Of a stretch of 24,152 nt of DNA, positions 11,717 to 17,752 are shown piece by piece (the stretch's first letter is position 1; every line of letters starts with the position of its first letter). The notes under the pieces are model-generated. The model was not told where the DNA came from, made no database searches, and saw only the letters and a list, made by a program, of their open reading frames with translations. The translations under genes were made by a program, and so were the position numbers. This DNA is from a virus. Location of the stretch: positions 1-24,152 of the IMG/VR virus record IMGVR_UViG_3300019886_000024; one strand, written 5' to 3'.

Positions 11717-12715
11717 TTAGGATTGATGCGAAGAACGATTGAACTGCGTCGGCACTTTATCATCCTCAGGACGCCAGTGATAGTCCTCTCGTGTCCCGCC
11801 TTCGTTCAGCCATTGGTGAAGAGGAACGAAGTAAGTAACGTCGTAGTACTTACGTCCTGTGAAGAACGTAGAGCGGTCGCGGTTACGTTCAGGCTGCGAA
11901 GCGCTGGAGGCAGCAGACTCCCCGTTCTCGGCAGAGGTCGATGATGCAGTCTGAGGCTCTGGTGTGTTGCCAGTGGTCACGCTGGAGGCAAAAGGGCCAT
12001 CACTCTGACCCTCATGTGAAGCAGCAATAGCAAGAGATGACTCCGCTATGGATGCTTCCGCACCTTGGACAGTGTGAGAGATAGAAGTGGTAGGGTCCAC
12101 CTCACGCTGACCTTCGCCGATAGCACTCGGCATGATACGGAACGTCTCCGCTTTGTCCTGTTCCCAATCCGTGATAGGTCTAGACGAAGAGGGGTCCGTG
12201 ATGTCGTCTCTGGAGGATGACGTACCGTAGGGTACGGCTAAAGGGCGATGGAGTTGCTCCTGTGCGAGCCGCATGTCATTGCGAAGCGACTGAAGCTCAC
12301 CCTTAAGCTCTTGATTGGCATCCTCAAGCAAGCCAATAGATGTCAGATTGCCTTGATGCACGTCCTTGCTTATGACAAGGGACTCTTTGCCTTCCACAGC
12401 GCTAAGAACCTTGAGCCCATCTGTGATAAACCCACGCAGAGTGCCAAGCAAATTCTGCACCTTGTCTGCCTCTTCCAAAGCGCGAAAGCCGGCGTCGTCC
12501 CGCTCTGCCTCCACAGAGCGGAGCTTCGCAGTGAGGGCTTCTTCGTTCTGCTTCAGTTCATGGATGCGCAGCTCGCGTGAGGCAACAGTGTCGCCTAAGC
12601 GCCGCTGATCCTGTTCCAGATCCTTGATGCGCTGTTGATAGATGGGTTCCTGATCAAAGGCCCGCTTCGCTTCGGCGATGGAGTTGAGAAAACCTGAGAT
12701 ACTTTCGTTTGTCAT
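11717..12715 (-). CDS. Coiled-coil protein with disordered middle and conserved-looking C-terminus, 332 aa
   Basis: Starts at 12715 with GGAG 7 nt ahead. Residues ~15-155 form a long coiled coil (for example DLEQDQRRLGDTVASRELRI and EEALTAKLRSVEAERD, heptads of Leu/Ala). Residues ~160-285 are Ser/Thr/Glu-rich and low-complexity, and a compact C-terminal segment has GRKYYDVTYFVPLHQWLNEG with EDYHWRPEDD. Nothing in it resembles a known enzyme. A scaffold or partition-like organiser is possible on architecture alone. Its C-terminal domain would be the part to search. A terminator follows. Confidence 0.7.
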   Translation of the reverse strand: MTNESISGFLNSIAEAKRAFDQEPIYQQRIKDLEQDQRRLGDTVASRELRIHELKQNEEALTAKLRSVEAERDDAGFRALEEADKVQNLLGTLRGFITDGLKVLSAVEGKESLVISKDVHQGNLTSIGLLEDANQELKGELQSLRNDMRLAQEQLHRPLAVPYGTSSSRDDITDPSSSRPITDWEQDKAETFRIMPSAIGEGQREVDPTTSISHTVQGAEASIAESSLAIAASHEGQSDGPFASSVTTGNTPEPQTASSTSAENGESAASSASQPERNRDRSTFFTGRKYYDVTYFVPLHQWLNEGGTREDYHWRPEDDKVPTQFNRSSHQS

Positions 12716-12933
12716 GACATGACTCCGTGAGGGGTTGCGTTCGCAAGTGTCTATGAGTGCATTGCACTGCTTACACTTGGCATTGCAAAAGATAGGCCCC
12801 TTAGGCCCTGTGGGATATACCCGTGGGTGCGAAGGGGTTGCCTCTGCTGGAGGCGAAGAGGAAGTCGCTACGCATCCTGAGCCTGTATCAATGCTTGCTC
12901 ATTGCTGCGTAGCGAGGCAGGGACTGGTCCTGC
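12716..12933 (-). other. 218-bp gap with an in-frame Cys-rich extension but no start codon
   Basis: No start-to-stop gene is seen. In frame with and upstream of the 332-aa gene, the minus strand stays open back to a TGA near 12894, encoding a Cys-rich stretch (FCNAKCKQCNALIDTC: a C-x3-C-x2-C-x6-C ribbon). No ATG, GTG or TTG lies in that part of the frame. It may be decayed, use a rare start, or reflect a frameshift. Confidence 0.4.
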
Positions 12934-13605
12934 TTAGTGAGTGGTAGCCGTAGCGGGCTTCTGCCGGGTCTGCACCTTGCCTGCTTGCGCAGCGCTCAGC
13001 ACTTCCCCTGCCTTAGCCTTGGGCTTTGGCGGAACCTTCGGCTTTGCTTTCAGGCTCTCATCCCCTGCCTTGTCGCCAAGCATCGACTTAACATCGAGGC
13101 CCTTGACTGGCAGCTCTGCACGAGCCTTAAGGTTCTCTTCCGCCCGCTTGTAGAGATCCGGGTTGCCAGCCAGTACATCCTTGGCGAAGGCTGTAAGCTC
13201 CTTCGCGTCGAAAGCGCTGATCTTATACCCATTGCTCCGTAGGGTGTCCTTAACCAACGCCTTCGCAAGGCGCATGGCCTCGGTCTGCGTGGCTCCGGTA
13301 CGCTTCGAGGTGGCCTTGGCACCCTTGAGATTCCCGTCATACATGGCCTGCACTGTCCGTGTGGCCTGTTCCACGATCTCTGCGGTACGCTTGACCTTAT
13401 CCTCACCCACGGCTTTGGTAATGCCCGTAGCGATCTTGGACATCCCAACTTTGTTGATGATGGTTTCCAAGCCAACCGTGAAGATGTATTGGTAAACATC
13501 CATGTCCACGATCAGCGAGGTGTCCACCTCAACTTCGCCTACGCCACCTTTCAGTTTGATCTTGATCGTCTGAGGAGTGGCTTCTGATGCAACTGCGTCA
13601 GTCAT
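12934..13605 (-). CDS. Conserved hypothetical protein with basic Pro/Lys tail, 223 aa
   Basis: Starts at 13605 with AAAGGA 8 nt ahead. The N-terminus (TIKIKLKGGVGEVEVDTSLI) looks like a beta unit, followed by a mostly helical domain with AVGEDKVKRTAEIVEQATRT and TEAMRLAKALVKDTLRSNGY. The final 50 residues are Lys/Pro/Ala-rich (KAKPKVPPKPKAKAGEVL) and probably bind nucleic acid or membranes non-specifically. The helical part (...KDTLRSNGYKISAFDAKELT) suggests a DNA- or RNA-binding role, by inference. No family is recognised. Confidence 0.7.
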   Translation of the reverse strand: MTDAVASEATPQTIKIKLKGGVGEVEVDTSLIVDMDVYQYIFTVGLETIINKVGMSKIATGITKAVGEDKVKRTAEIVEQATRTVQAMYDGNLKGAKATSKRTGATQTEAMRLAKALVKDTLRSNGYKISAFDAKELTAFAKDVLAGNPDLYKRAEENLKARAELPVKGLDVKSMLGDKAGDESLKAKPKVPPKPKAKAGEVLSAAQAGKVQTRQKPATATTH

Positions 13606-13709
13606 TGCTATAGTCCTTTCATCTGACGTCTCTGTGCTGAGATTACACTACCACCGTCCTCATCCCCTAAGGGCACCGAGCGTGGTCTACGGCTCTCTCA
13701 CGCCCTCAA

Positions 13710-13734
13710 GCCCGGTATCCTTTCGGAGCCGGGC
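13710..13734 (-). other. GAAA-capped RNA hairpin, copy A
   Basis: On the minus strand the RNA reads as an outer 6-bp stem GCCCGG/CCGGGC, an asymmetric internal loop (CU opposite AUA), an inner CC/GG pair and a GAAA tetraloop. It lies 3' of the 54-aa gene and about 105 nt before the 223-aa gene. The sequence flanking it (TTACG upstream, CTTGAGGGCGT downstream) is also shared with copy B at 13948. There is no U-tract, so it is not a simple terminator. Confidence 0.55.
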
Positions 13735-13756
13735 GTAAGGAACGATGTCGGAGGGA

Positions 13757-13921
13757 CTATAGAGTTATCACAACAGTCACCGAAACTACATAGCTGTGAG
13801 ATAAAGCCCGCCTGTAATACTCACCCACAATACCAGTGACGTCAAACTCATCTACGTCCCTATGTTCCTCAACCAGTGCTGTATCACCGTCGTCGAGCTT
13901 CTGACTGAGTTTGATATTCAT
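13757..13921 (-). CDS. Small hypothetical protein, 54 aa
   Basis: An open frame of 54 codons with a strong GGAGG site 6 nt before the ATG at 13921. The product begins MNIKLSQKLDDGDTALVEEH, is acidic in the middle and ends in a beta-like hydrophobic stretch (SHSYVVSVTVVITL). It is flanked by the two GAAA-capped hairpins. No family is recognised; its codon use and ribosome site argue that it is real. Confidence 0.65.
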   Translation of the reverse strand: MNIKLSQKLDDGDTALVEEHRDVDEFDVTGIVGEYYRRALSHSYVVSVTVVITL

Positions 13922-13947
13922 TGCCATCCTCCATTGCTTCCTAACGC

Positions 13948-13984
13948 CTTAAGGCCGGTGAGGGTTTCCCCTGCCGGCCGTAAG
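13948..13984 (-). other. GAAA-capped RNA hairpin, copy B
   Basis: On the minus strand: CTTA pairing with TAAG, one mismatch, GGCCGG/CCGGCC, an internal loop (CA opposite UCA), GGG/CCC and a GAAA loop. It has the same architecture as copy A with compensatory base changes. It lies 27 nt upstream of the 54-aa start codon, where it could control translation or mark RNA processing. Confidence 0.6.
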
Positions 13985-14009
13985 AACGTAGTGGAATGGC
14001 TAGATTGCC

Positions 14010-14177
14010 TCAGCCAACCTTCGCAATCTCAATCCCCACGCTGGGGAACAGCTTCGTGAAGTATTCCCGATCCGCCGTGCTCAGCTCCTTCACCTCAGTC
14101 ATAAACTCCCCCAGTGTCTGCCCCTGCTTGTAGCCAAAGTATTCCTTGCAGGCGGCGGTGAATGACATGATCTTCAT
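14010..14177 (-). CDS. Conserved small protein, 55 aa
   Basis: The start at 14177 has AAGGAG 7 nt upstream; the longer frame to 14246 begins inside the promoter. The sequence MKIMSFTAACKEYFGYKQGQ, then TLGEFMTEVKELSTADREYF and KLFPSVGIEI matches a small protein type common in phages and plasmids, with a GQTLxEFxxEVKxLxxxDREYF core. Its function is unknown. It has its own promoter and operator-like site just upstream, so it is probably expressed early and independently. Confidence 0.75.
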   Translation of the reverse strand: MKIMSFTAACKEYFGYKQGQTLGEFMTEVKELSTADREYFTKLFPSVGIEIAKVG

Positions 14178-14212
14178 AGCATAACTCCTTCGTAAGGGTT
14201 GCTGGTCTGTGC

Positions 14213-14257
14213 AGAATAGCACGTTCGGGGCGCAGACGCAAATCACATTTTCGTGAT
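14213..14257 (-). promoter_or_regulatory. Extended -10 promoter with palindromic operator
   Basis: On the minus strand: TTGCGT (14236-14241), 17-bp spacer, TGCTATTCT (extended -10, TATTCT at 14213-14218). Directly upstream of the -35 box is a 16-bp palindrome-like site, ATCACGAAAATGTGAT (14242-14257). The same palindrome type occurs at 15481 and, perfect, at 16103. It probably controls the 55-aa gene. Confidence 0.55.
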
Positions 14258-14273
14258 GGTGCGGTGCGGTAGG

Positions 14274-14510
14274 CTAGCCCATCCTCTTAGCAAACGCTTC
14301 CTTGGCAGTGCACTCAATAGCAAGCTCCATCAAAGCGAGGCCTACGCCAAGTCTGGTAACGTCTCTGGCCGCGCCACCAATACTCTGGCCCAGCATCACT
14401 CCCAGAACCGTAGCTTGGCGCGTCTCTGAGATGCCTTGCGAAGCAAACCAAGCCTTTAAGGCTGGAATGATAGCTTCGCAATCCCTTTGGATCTCCCTTG
14501 GGTCATCCAT
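14274..14510 (-). CDS. Hypothetical helical protein, 78 aa
   Basis: The start at 14510 (MDDPREIQRDCEAIIPALKA) is preferred, with AAAGGG 9 nt upstream; a TTG at 14531 would overlap the previous gene. The sequence is mostly helical with a hydrophobic, Gly-rich middle (VLGVMLGQSIGGAARDVTRL) and ends ECTAKEAFAKRMG. The hydrophobic part is not long enough for a clear membrane call. No family is recognised. Confidence 0.6.
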   Translation of the reverse strand: MDDPREIQRDCEAIIPALKAWFASQGISETRQATVLGVMLGQSIGGAARDVTRLGVGLALMELAIECTAKEAFAKRMG

Positions 14511-14511
14511 C

Positions 14512-14829
14512 TCAGCGTTCCCTTTCCGCAAGCCTGGCCCAGAATTCCCGGCCCTCAGCCGTGCGATCCCAGAGGAACAGGGACGTTAACACAGGGCCTC
14601 TGAAGTCGCCAAGATAGTCGGCGACAGTCTTGCTTAAGACCTCGGCAGTCCTGCGTGACCCATCCACCCTGTACATCTCTGTGATGATACGGATGTAATG
14701 CTCCGGGTACAAGAGCTTAAGGCGTTCCCCAACGGTCTCATTCACCAAGCTGGCGCTGCTAGTAGCAGACTTACCAACAGTCTCACCGTCTTGCGCAGCA
14801 GAAGGCGAAGTAATCGATTTCTCATTCAT
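14512..14829 (-). CDS. Hypothetical protein, 105 aa
   Basis: The ATG at 14829 has GGAGG 6 nt before it. The first 30 residues are Ser/Thr-rich and low-complexity. The rest is a compact helical domain (VGERLKLLYPEHYIRIITEM, then RTAEVLSKTVADYLGDFRG and a charged end, EGREFWARLAERER). It is followed by the 78-aa gene 1 nt past its stop. No family is recognised; a DNA-binding fold is possible but unproven. Confidence 0.65.
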   Translation of the reverse strand: MNEKSITSPSAAQDGETVGKSATSSASLVNETVGERLKLLYPEHYIRIITEMYRVDGSRRTAEVLSKTVADYLGDFRGPVLTSLFLWDRTAEGREFWARLAERER

Positions 14830-14871
14830 AAGTTTCCTCCCTTGATTGCCAATAGCACACTTACCTGCATG

Positions 14872-15090
14872 TCACCAAGCCTCCCTCAGCTCATGCTTCG
14901 CTGCCTTCTTAGCTTCGCTGTATTCCATCGCTGGGCCTTGATTGTCCCAAGCATGACAGGCGCAGTTAGACCCATCATCCCGTCCCGTGACATGCTCAAA
15001 GCCCGTAGCATTCTGCAGACGCCACATTCCGTTTGAGGCGCAAATGATACGCTGCGAAGCATCCTTAGAGATCTCAGGTTTATTCTTCAC
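14872..15090 (-). CDS. Hypothetical protein, 72 aa, GTG start
   Basis: Begins with GTG at 15090, with AAGGA 8 nt ahead. The protein reads MKNKPEISKDASQRIICASN, then GMWRLQNATGFEHVTGRDDG and SNCACHAWDNQGPAMEYSE, ending with a basic helix. The NCACHAW triplet of Cys/His could bind a metal, by inference. No family is recognised. The 54-bp gap to the next gene upstream carries an ACTTACCTGCA repeat shared with the gap at 14859. Confidence 0.6.
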   Translation of the reverse strand: MKNKPEISKDASQRIICASNGMWRLQNATGFEHVTGRDDGSNCACHAWDNQGPAMEYSEAKKAAKHELREAW

Positions 15091-15145
15091 GGTGATATTC
15101 CTTCTGGGTGAGAGTGAGAGCTAGACTTACCTGCACCTTGCGATG

Positions 15146-15406
15146 CTACTCATCATCCCGATACGGGAATGCAGTTGCCATCAAGAGCAACGTATCCGCA
15201 ACCAGCTTGGGCTGTGCTTCGCGATCCCAGCAAGGCGTAAAGTGCGTAGCAGGGATGTTATGCGCACTGAAATCCCCAACCCGGAAGCTGATCTCATCCA
15301 ACTCGGGCTTAGTGAAGTGATGCGAGCCAACGACCTTCCGTGCAGCCTTGCTGGCATGGATGTCATTCAGAAGCTCGTAGTGGTAAGCGGGAAAGCGTCC
15401 GTTCAT
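15146..15406 (-). CDS. Hypothetical protein, 86 aa
   Basis: Starts at 15406 with GGAG 8 nt upstream. The protein begins MNGRFPAYHYELLNDIHASK, has a VGSHHFTKPELDEISFRVGD middle and ends HNIPATHFTPCWDREAQPK with a helical tail. It has many His residues and is probably a small alpha/beta fold. A palindromic operator-like site lies 75 bp upstream. No family is recognised. Confidence 0.6.
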   Translation of the reverse strand: MNGRFPAYHYELLNDIHASKAARKVVGSHHFTKPELDEISFRVGDFSAHNIPATHFTPCWDREAQPKLVADTLLLMATAFPYRDDE

Positions 15407-15480
15407 GGCATGTCTCCTACAGGCCCAATGCCTGCGTCCCTAGTGTGCGGCCGAAATGCGGCGCAATTGCGGCACGATCG

Positions 15481-15496
15481 ATCACATTTTCGTGTG
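15481..15496 (-). promoter_or_regulatory. Operator-like palindrome, second copy
   Basis: On the minus strand this reads CACACGAAAATGTGAT, 14 of 16 bases equal to the 14242 copy and lying 5' of the 86-aa gene. No convincing -10/-35 pair is adjacent, so it may be an operator without a visible core promoter. Confidence 0.45.
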
Positions 15497-15510
15497 GCGC
15501 TTGATTGCCA

Positions 15511-15714
15511 TTAGATATCTCCATCCCCATACACAGGCCCGGAGATAAGCTTACTCAATACCTTCTGTGCCTCCTGCTTACGCTCCTCCTTCTCCCTCCT
15601 GACATCTGCGGCCACCTCAGCCCTACTCTTAATCCGTAAAGCTACAGATGAAGCCGAGGCGAACCTACGCTTCTGCTCTTCCCTCATCCTCCTCCACTCT
15701 TCCCGATGTCCCAT
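15511..15714 (-). CDS. Small basic helical protein, first gene after the early promoter, 67 aa
   Basis: The start at 15714 has GGAG 9 nt upstream. An ATG at 15741 would be in frame but would begin about 5 nt from the predicted transcription start. The product is very rich in Arg, Lys and Glu (MGHREEWRRMREEQKRRFAS, then KSRAEVAADVRREKEERKQE), an extended amphipathic or coiled-coil helix suited to binding nucleic acid or protein. No family is recognised. Position as the first leftward early gene is typical of phage host-takeover or regulatory proteins; this is inference. Confidence 0.6.
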   Translation of the reverse strand: MGHREEWRRMREEQKRRFASASSVALRIKSRAEVAADVRREKEERKQEAQKVLSKLISGPVYGDGDI

Positions 15715-15738
15715 ATCCCTATGCTCCGCTAAAGGTGG

Positions 15739-15780
15739 CATTGTACTCCCCAGTATACACCCGCAGGAGGTGAATGTCAA
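15739..15780 (-). promoter_or_regulatory. Consensus sigma-70 promoter, leftward early
   Basis: On the minus strand: TTGACA (15775-15780), 17-bp spacer, TATACT (15752-15757), then N3 and GAGTACAATG (15739-15748). The boxes match the sigma-70 consensus at 11 of 12 bases, and the downstream element is identical to the one after the 11.4-kb promoter. It is the main candidate for transcription of the 14-15.7 kb genes. Confidence 0.85.
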
Positions 15781-15815
15781 GAGCTATTTCCCCCACCCCA
15801 CACCTGAGAGGTACT

Positions 15816-16001
15816 GATACTACCCCGATACTACCCCGATACCGCCCTGTTGCTTAGGAGTTAGAGAGACCCCACCCCGTAGGGGGGATAGGTATGGTGT
15901 TTGTGTGTGTGTGTGTTGTGTACATACTATACGGGGTCACGGCTACCCCCTTGAAGGGCTTAGGCAACAGGGTAGTATCGGGGACTAATGGGGGCGGTAT
16001 C
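15816..16001. repeat. Iteron-like 11-bp repeats in a large inverted repeat
   Basis: Left arm: three tandem 11-bp units from 15816 (GATACTACCCC twice, then GATACCGCCCT), followed by GTTGCTTAGG. Right arm (inverted): GGGTAGTATC (15970-15979), a degenerate unit (15980-15990) and GGGGCGGTATC (15991-16001), preceded by CTTAGGCAAC. Units are spaced 11 or 22 bp apart, in helical phase. The 97-bp centre holds a GT tract and a GACCCC..GGGGTC pair. No credible gene runs through the region. Candidate origin, centromere or operator cluster. Confidence 0.7.
15902..15916 (+). repeat. TG dinucleotide tract
   Basis: Seven and a half TG units lie in the centre of the large inverted repeat, followed by TTGTGTACATACTATAC. 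Such tracts favour flexible or unwound DNA. Slippage would make length variation likely. Confidence 0.7.
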
Positions 16002-16102
16002 TGTATCATTGCAGGTGTGCACAGCACTGCCACTCCCCGACTCTGCCCGCTCCGCTTATTGCACTGCAACCGCTGTCTTGTGCTGCGTTGCACAACACTT
16101 CG

Positions 16103-16118
16103 ATCACGAAACCGTGAT
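16103..16118 (+). promoter_or_regulatory. Perfect operator-like palindrome, third copy
   Basis: ATCACGAAACCGTGAT is a 16-bp site with perfect 6-bp arms, followed by TTGC as at 14242. It is oriented toward the 86-aa rightward gene. A separate 6-bp inverted repeat, TTGTGC/GCACAA, lies just upstream (16078-16095). No -10 box was found at the right distance. Confidence 0.5.
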
Positions 16119-16194
16119 TTGCATCGCTGCCCGATCCATGCGACAAGGGCGTTGTTCGGCGCTTCTGCCGTTCGATGCCTGAAAGGCCAATCCG

Positions 16195-16455
16195 ATGACC
16201 ATCCTCCCGAACCTTGCCCAAGAGAACGAAGCCCTCAAACAGAAGCTTGCGGATATGCAAGCCATCCTTGCCGCTGCCTCGAAGCCTAAGGCCATCACCC
16301 TCAAGGTCAGCGAGAAGGGTGCGCTCAGCGTCTACGGCCTTGGACGCTTCCCGGTCACGCTGTACCGTGGCCAGATGGAGCGCTTGATTGGTGCCGTGCC
16401 CCAGATCAAGGCCTTCATCGAGACCAATTCCGCCCTCTTCGCAACCAAGGACTAG
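16195..16455 (+). CDS. Conserved phage protein with YGLGRFPVTLY motif, 86 aa
   Basis: First gene rightward of the control region, with AAAGG 8 nt before the ATG. An N-terminal coiled coil (LAQENEALKQKLADMQAILA) is followed by KVSEKGALSVYGLGRFPVTL, a short motif I know from many large-phage and viral hypothetical proteins (S-x-Y-G-L-x-R-F-P-V-T-L-Y), and by a helix, RLIGAVPQIKAFIETNSALF. The function of the motif is not established. It has its own hairpin-bounded transcript and may be an early rightward gene. Confidence 0.75.
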   Translation: MTILPNLAQENEALKQKLADMQAILAAASKPKAITLKVSEKGALSVYGLGRFPVTLYRGQMERLIGAVPQIKAFIETNSALFATKD

Positions 16456-16490
16456 TCTAGGCATACCGTATACCAGACCTCGCCACATCA

Positions 16491-16519
16491 GGCCTCATCC
16501 CCTCGAAGGGGGTGGGGCC
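16491..16519 (+). other. 13-bp hairpin after the 86-aa gene
   Basis: Positions 16491-16519 can fold into an uninterrupted 13-bp stem (Watson-Crick plus two or three G-U pairs, arms GGCCTCATCCCCT and AGGGGGTGGGGCC) around a 3-nt CGA loop. It follows the gene stop by 35 nt. No U-tract follows on the plus strand, so it may protect the mRNA end or act with Rho rather than as an intrinsic terminator. Confidence 0.5.
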
Positions 16520-16564
16520 AAAATTCGTCGCTCGCGTGGGCCCGCAGTGTTGCTTCCGGCGCAA

Positions 16565-16642
16565 AATATAATTTAGCCTTTTCCCTATATATAAAATAAT
16601 TGCAAATATCTCTTGACACCGACACCTGATCCGTGGGATAAT
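16565..16642 (+). promoter_or_regulatory. Sigma-70 promoter for the packaging/head genes with A+T-rich upstream DNA
   Basis: TTGACA (16613-16618), 18-bp spacer, GATAAT (16637-16642). A 45-bp A+T-rich tract (about 16565-16610, including CTATATATAAAATAATTG) precedes the -35 box and could act as an UP element or an unwinding site. It is the only strong rightward promoter seen and probably starts the late operon. Confidence 0.8.
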
Positions 16643-16682
16643 GGGGCCACGCTGAAGGAGAATTCTGTAAGAGGCCATGCCA

Positions 16683-17105
16683 ATGGAAGAGTACGTTCAT
16701 ATTGATATTTCTAAGCTACTGCACTGCGGGGTCTATGCGCTTCTGAAGAAGGGAGTGGTGGTGTATGTGGGGAAGTCGAAGCAGCCGATGGTGAGGTTGA
16801 GCACGCACTTTCGGAATAGAGGAAAGGAGCTGGCGCGGACGTGGAACCCGGATGCCGGGCCAGCGGTTAATGGAAGAGGGATTGGGTTTGATGGAGCTTG
16901 GTTTGTTCCTTGCATGCTAGGGCAGCTGGATATAATTGAGGGGTATCTTATTCGGAAGTATCTGCCGAAGTATAATATCAAAGGGAAACCAGCTATGCCA
17001 ATTCCTGATGATATCAAGGCGTTGCTGAAGCAGATGGTTTACATCACTGACATGCCACCACAACAGGACCCTGTGTCCAGATCGTATATGGTAAGAAGGC
17101 TATGA
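16683..17105 (+). CDS. GIY-YIG nuclease (probable homing endonuclease-like), 140 aa
   Basis: A compact single-domain GIY-YIG protein. It has CGVYALLKKGVVVYVGKSKQ (the GIY and YIG strands), RLSTHF with the following basic residues, and the catalytic-Glu helix, LDIIEGYLIRKYLPKYN. No DNA-binding extension such as a NUMOD is obvious, so specificity may be low or built in. The start at 16683 has GAGG 8 nt ahead; an ATG at 16677 is 2 nt from it. Codon use (many GGG, GGA, GTG, AGG and AAT) differs from neighbours that favour C-ending codons, suggesting recent acquisition. It ends in an ATGA overlap with the terminase small subunit. Alternatively, it may be a packaging or repair nuclease. Confidence 0.82.
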   Translation: MEEYVHIDISKLLHCGVYALLKKGVVVYVGKSKQPMVRLSTHFRNRGKELARTWNPDAGPAVNGRGIGFDGAWFVPCMLGQLDIIEGYLIRKYLPKYNIKGKPAMPIPDDIKALLKQMVYITDMPPQQDPVSRSYMVRRL

Positions 17106-17752
17106 CCCAACCTACGCTTCACCGTGGCAAGCTGGCCCGCACCCCGAAGGTTCTCTCGGTGCGGCCGCTGACCCGTGAGGATATAGCTGCGCTACAAGCC
17201 CCGAGGCCTCCCCAGAACAGGCCTAAGGCCATGCGTGAGGCACATCATCGCTTGGCGCGGATGGTCGCGGCTGGGTTTCGTATCGAAGAGATCCTGCGCC
17301 TAACCGGCTACAGCTACAACCGCCTTCTTCAGCTTCGCAAGGACCCTGCCTTCGAGGAACTGATCACTCAGTACCGGGGTAAGGTTGACGAGTCTTGGGC
17401 CCGGAGTTTGGATGAGTTTCATGAAACCTCAACCTCAAACATGCTCCGGGCCGAACGAATGATTGAGCAGAAGCTCGATCTCGCGGAGGAGACGGAAGAG
17501 CTTCCTTCACTCCGAGATCTTATGGCTCTCACCTCAGACCGGGCCGATCGCTTTGGGTACTCGAAGAAATCCATTCAGCGAAATGAAAACCTCGACTTCG
17601 CTGCGATGATGGAACAAATCGCCCGCGCTTCGGGGAAGTCCAACGTGATCGACGCGAAGCCCCTGTTCGGCAACCGTGGAGCGACCGTGGAGGCCGAGAT
17701 TCCCGCCAGTCGGCTGGTGACCAGCGGGGATGATGGGGGGACAGATGGCTGA
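17102..17752 (+). CDS. terS: Terminase small subunit, 216 aa
   Basis: Lies directly before the large terminase, which is the standard place for this subunit. Residues ~45-90 hold a helix-turn-helix-like unit (RLARMVAAGFRIEEILRLTG, then YSYNRLLQLRKDPAFEELI). A long helical region with MLRAERMIEQKLDLAEETEE follows, typical of the oligomerisation segment, then an acidic/Gly-rich tail. Role: recognises the packaging site on phage DNA and recruits the large subunit. The ATG overlaps the GIY-YIG stop (ATGA). Exact family is not resolved by eye; context carries much of the assignment. Confidence 0.8.
   Translation: MTQPTLHRGKLARTPKVLSVRPLTREDIAALQAPRPPQNRPKAMREAHHRLARMVAAGFRIEEILRLTGYSYNRLLQLRKDPAFEELITQYRGKVDESWARSLDEFHETSTSNMLRAERMIEQKLDLAEETEELPSLRDLMALTSDRADRFGYSKKSIQRNENLDFAAMMEQIARASGKSNVIDAKPLFGNRGATVEAEIPASRLVTSGDDGGTDG

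Noticed and set aside
15854-16488. Open frames on both strands across the control region (for example 15894-16289 plus, 16006-16488 minus)
   Set aside because: They run through tandem repeats, a TG tract and palindromes, have no ribosome site, give low-complexity proteins and the minus one covers the real 86-aa gene.
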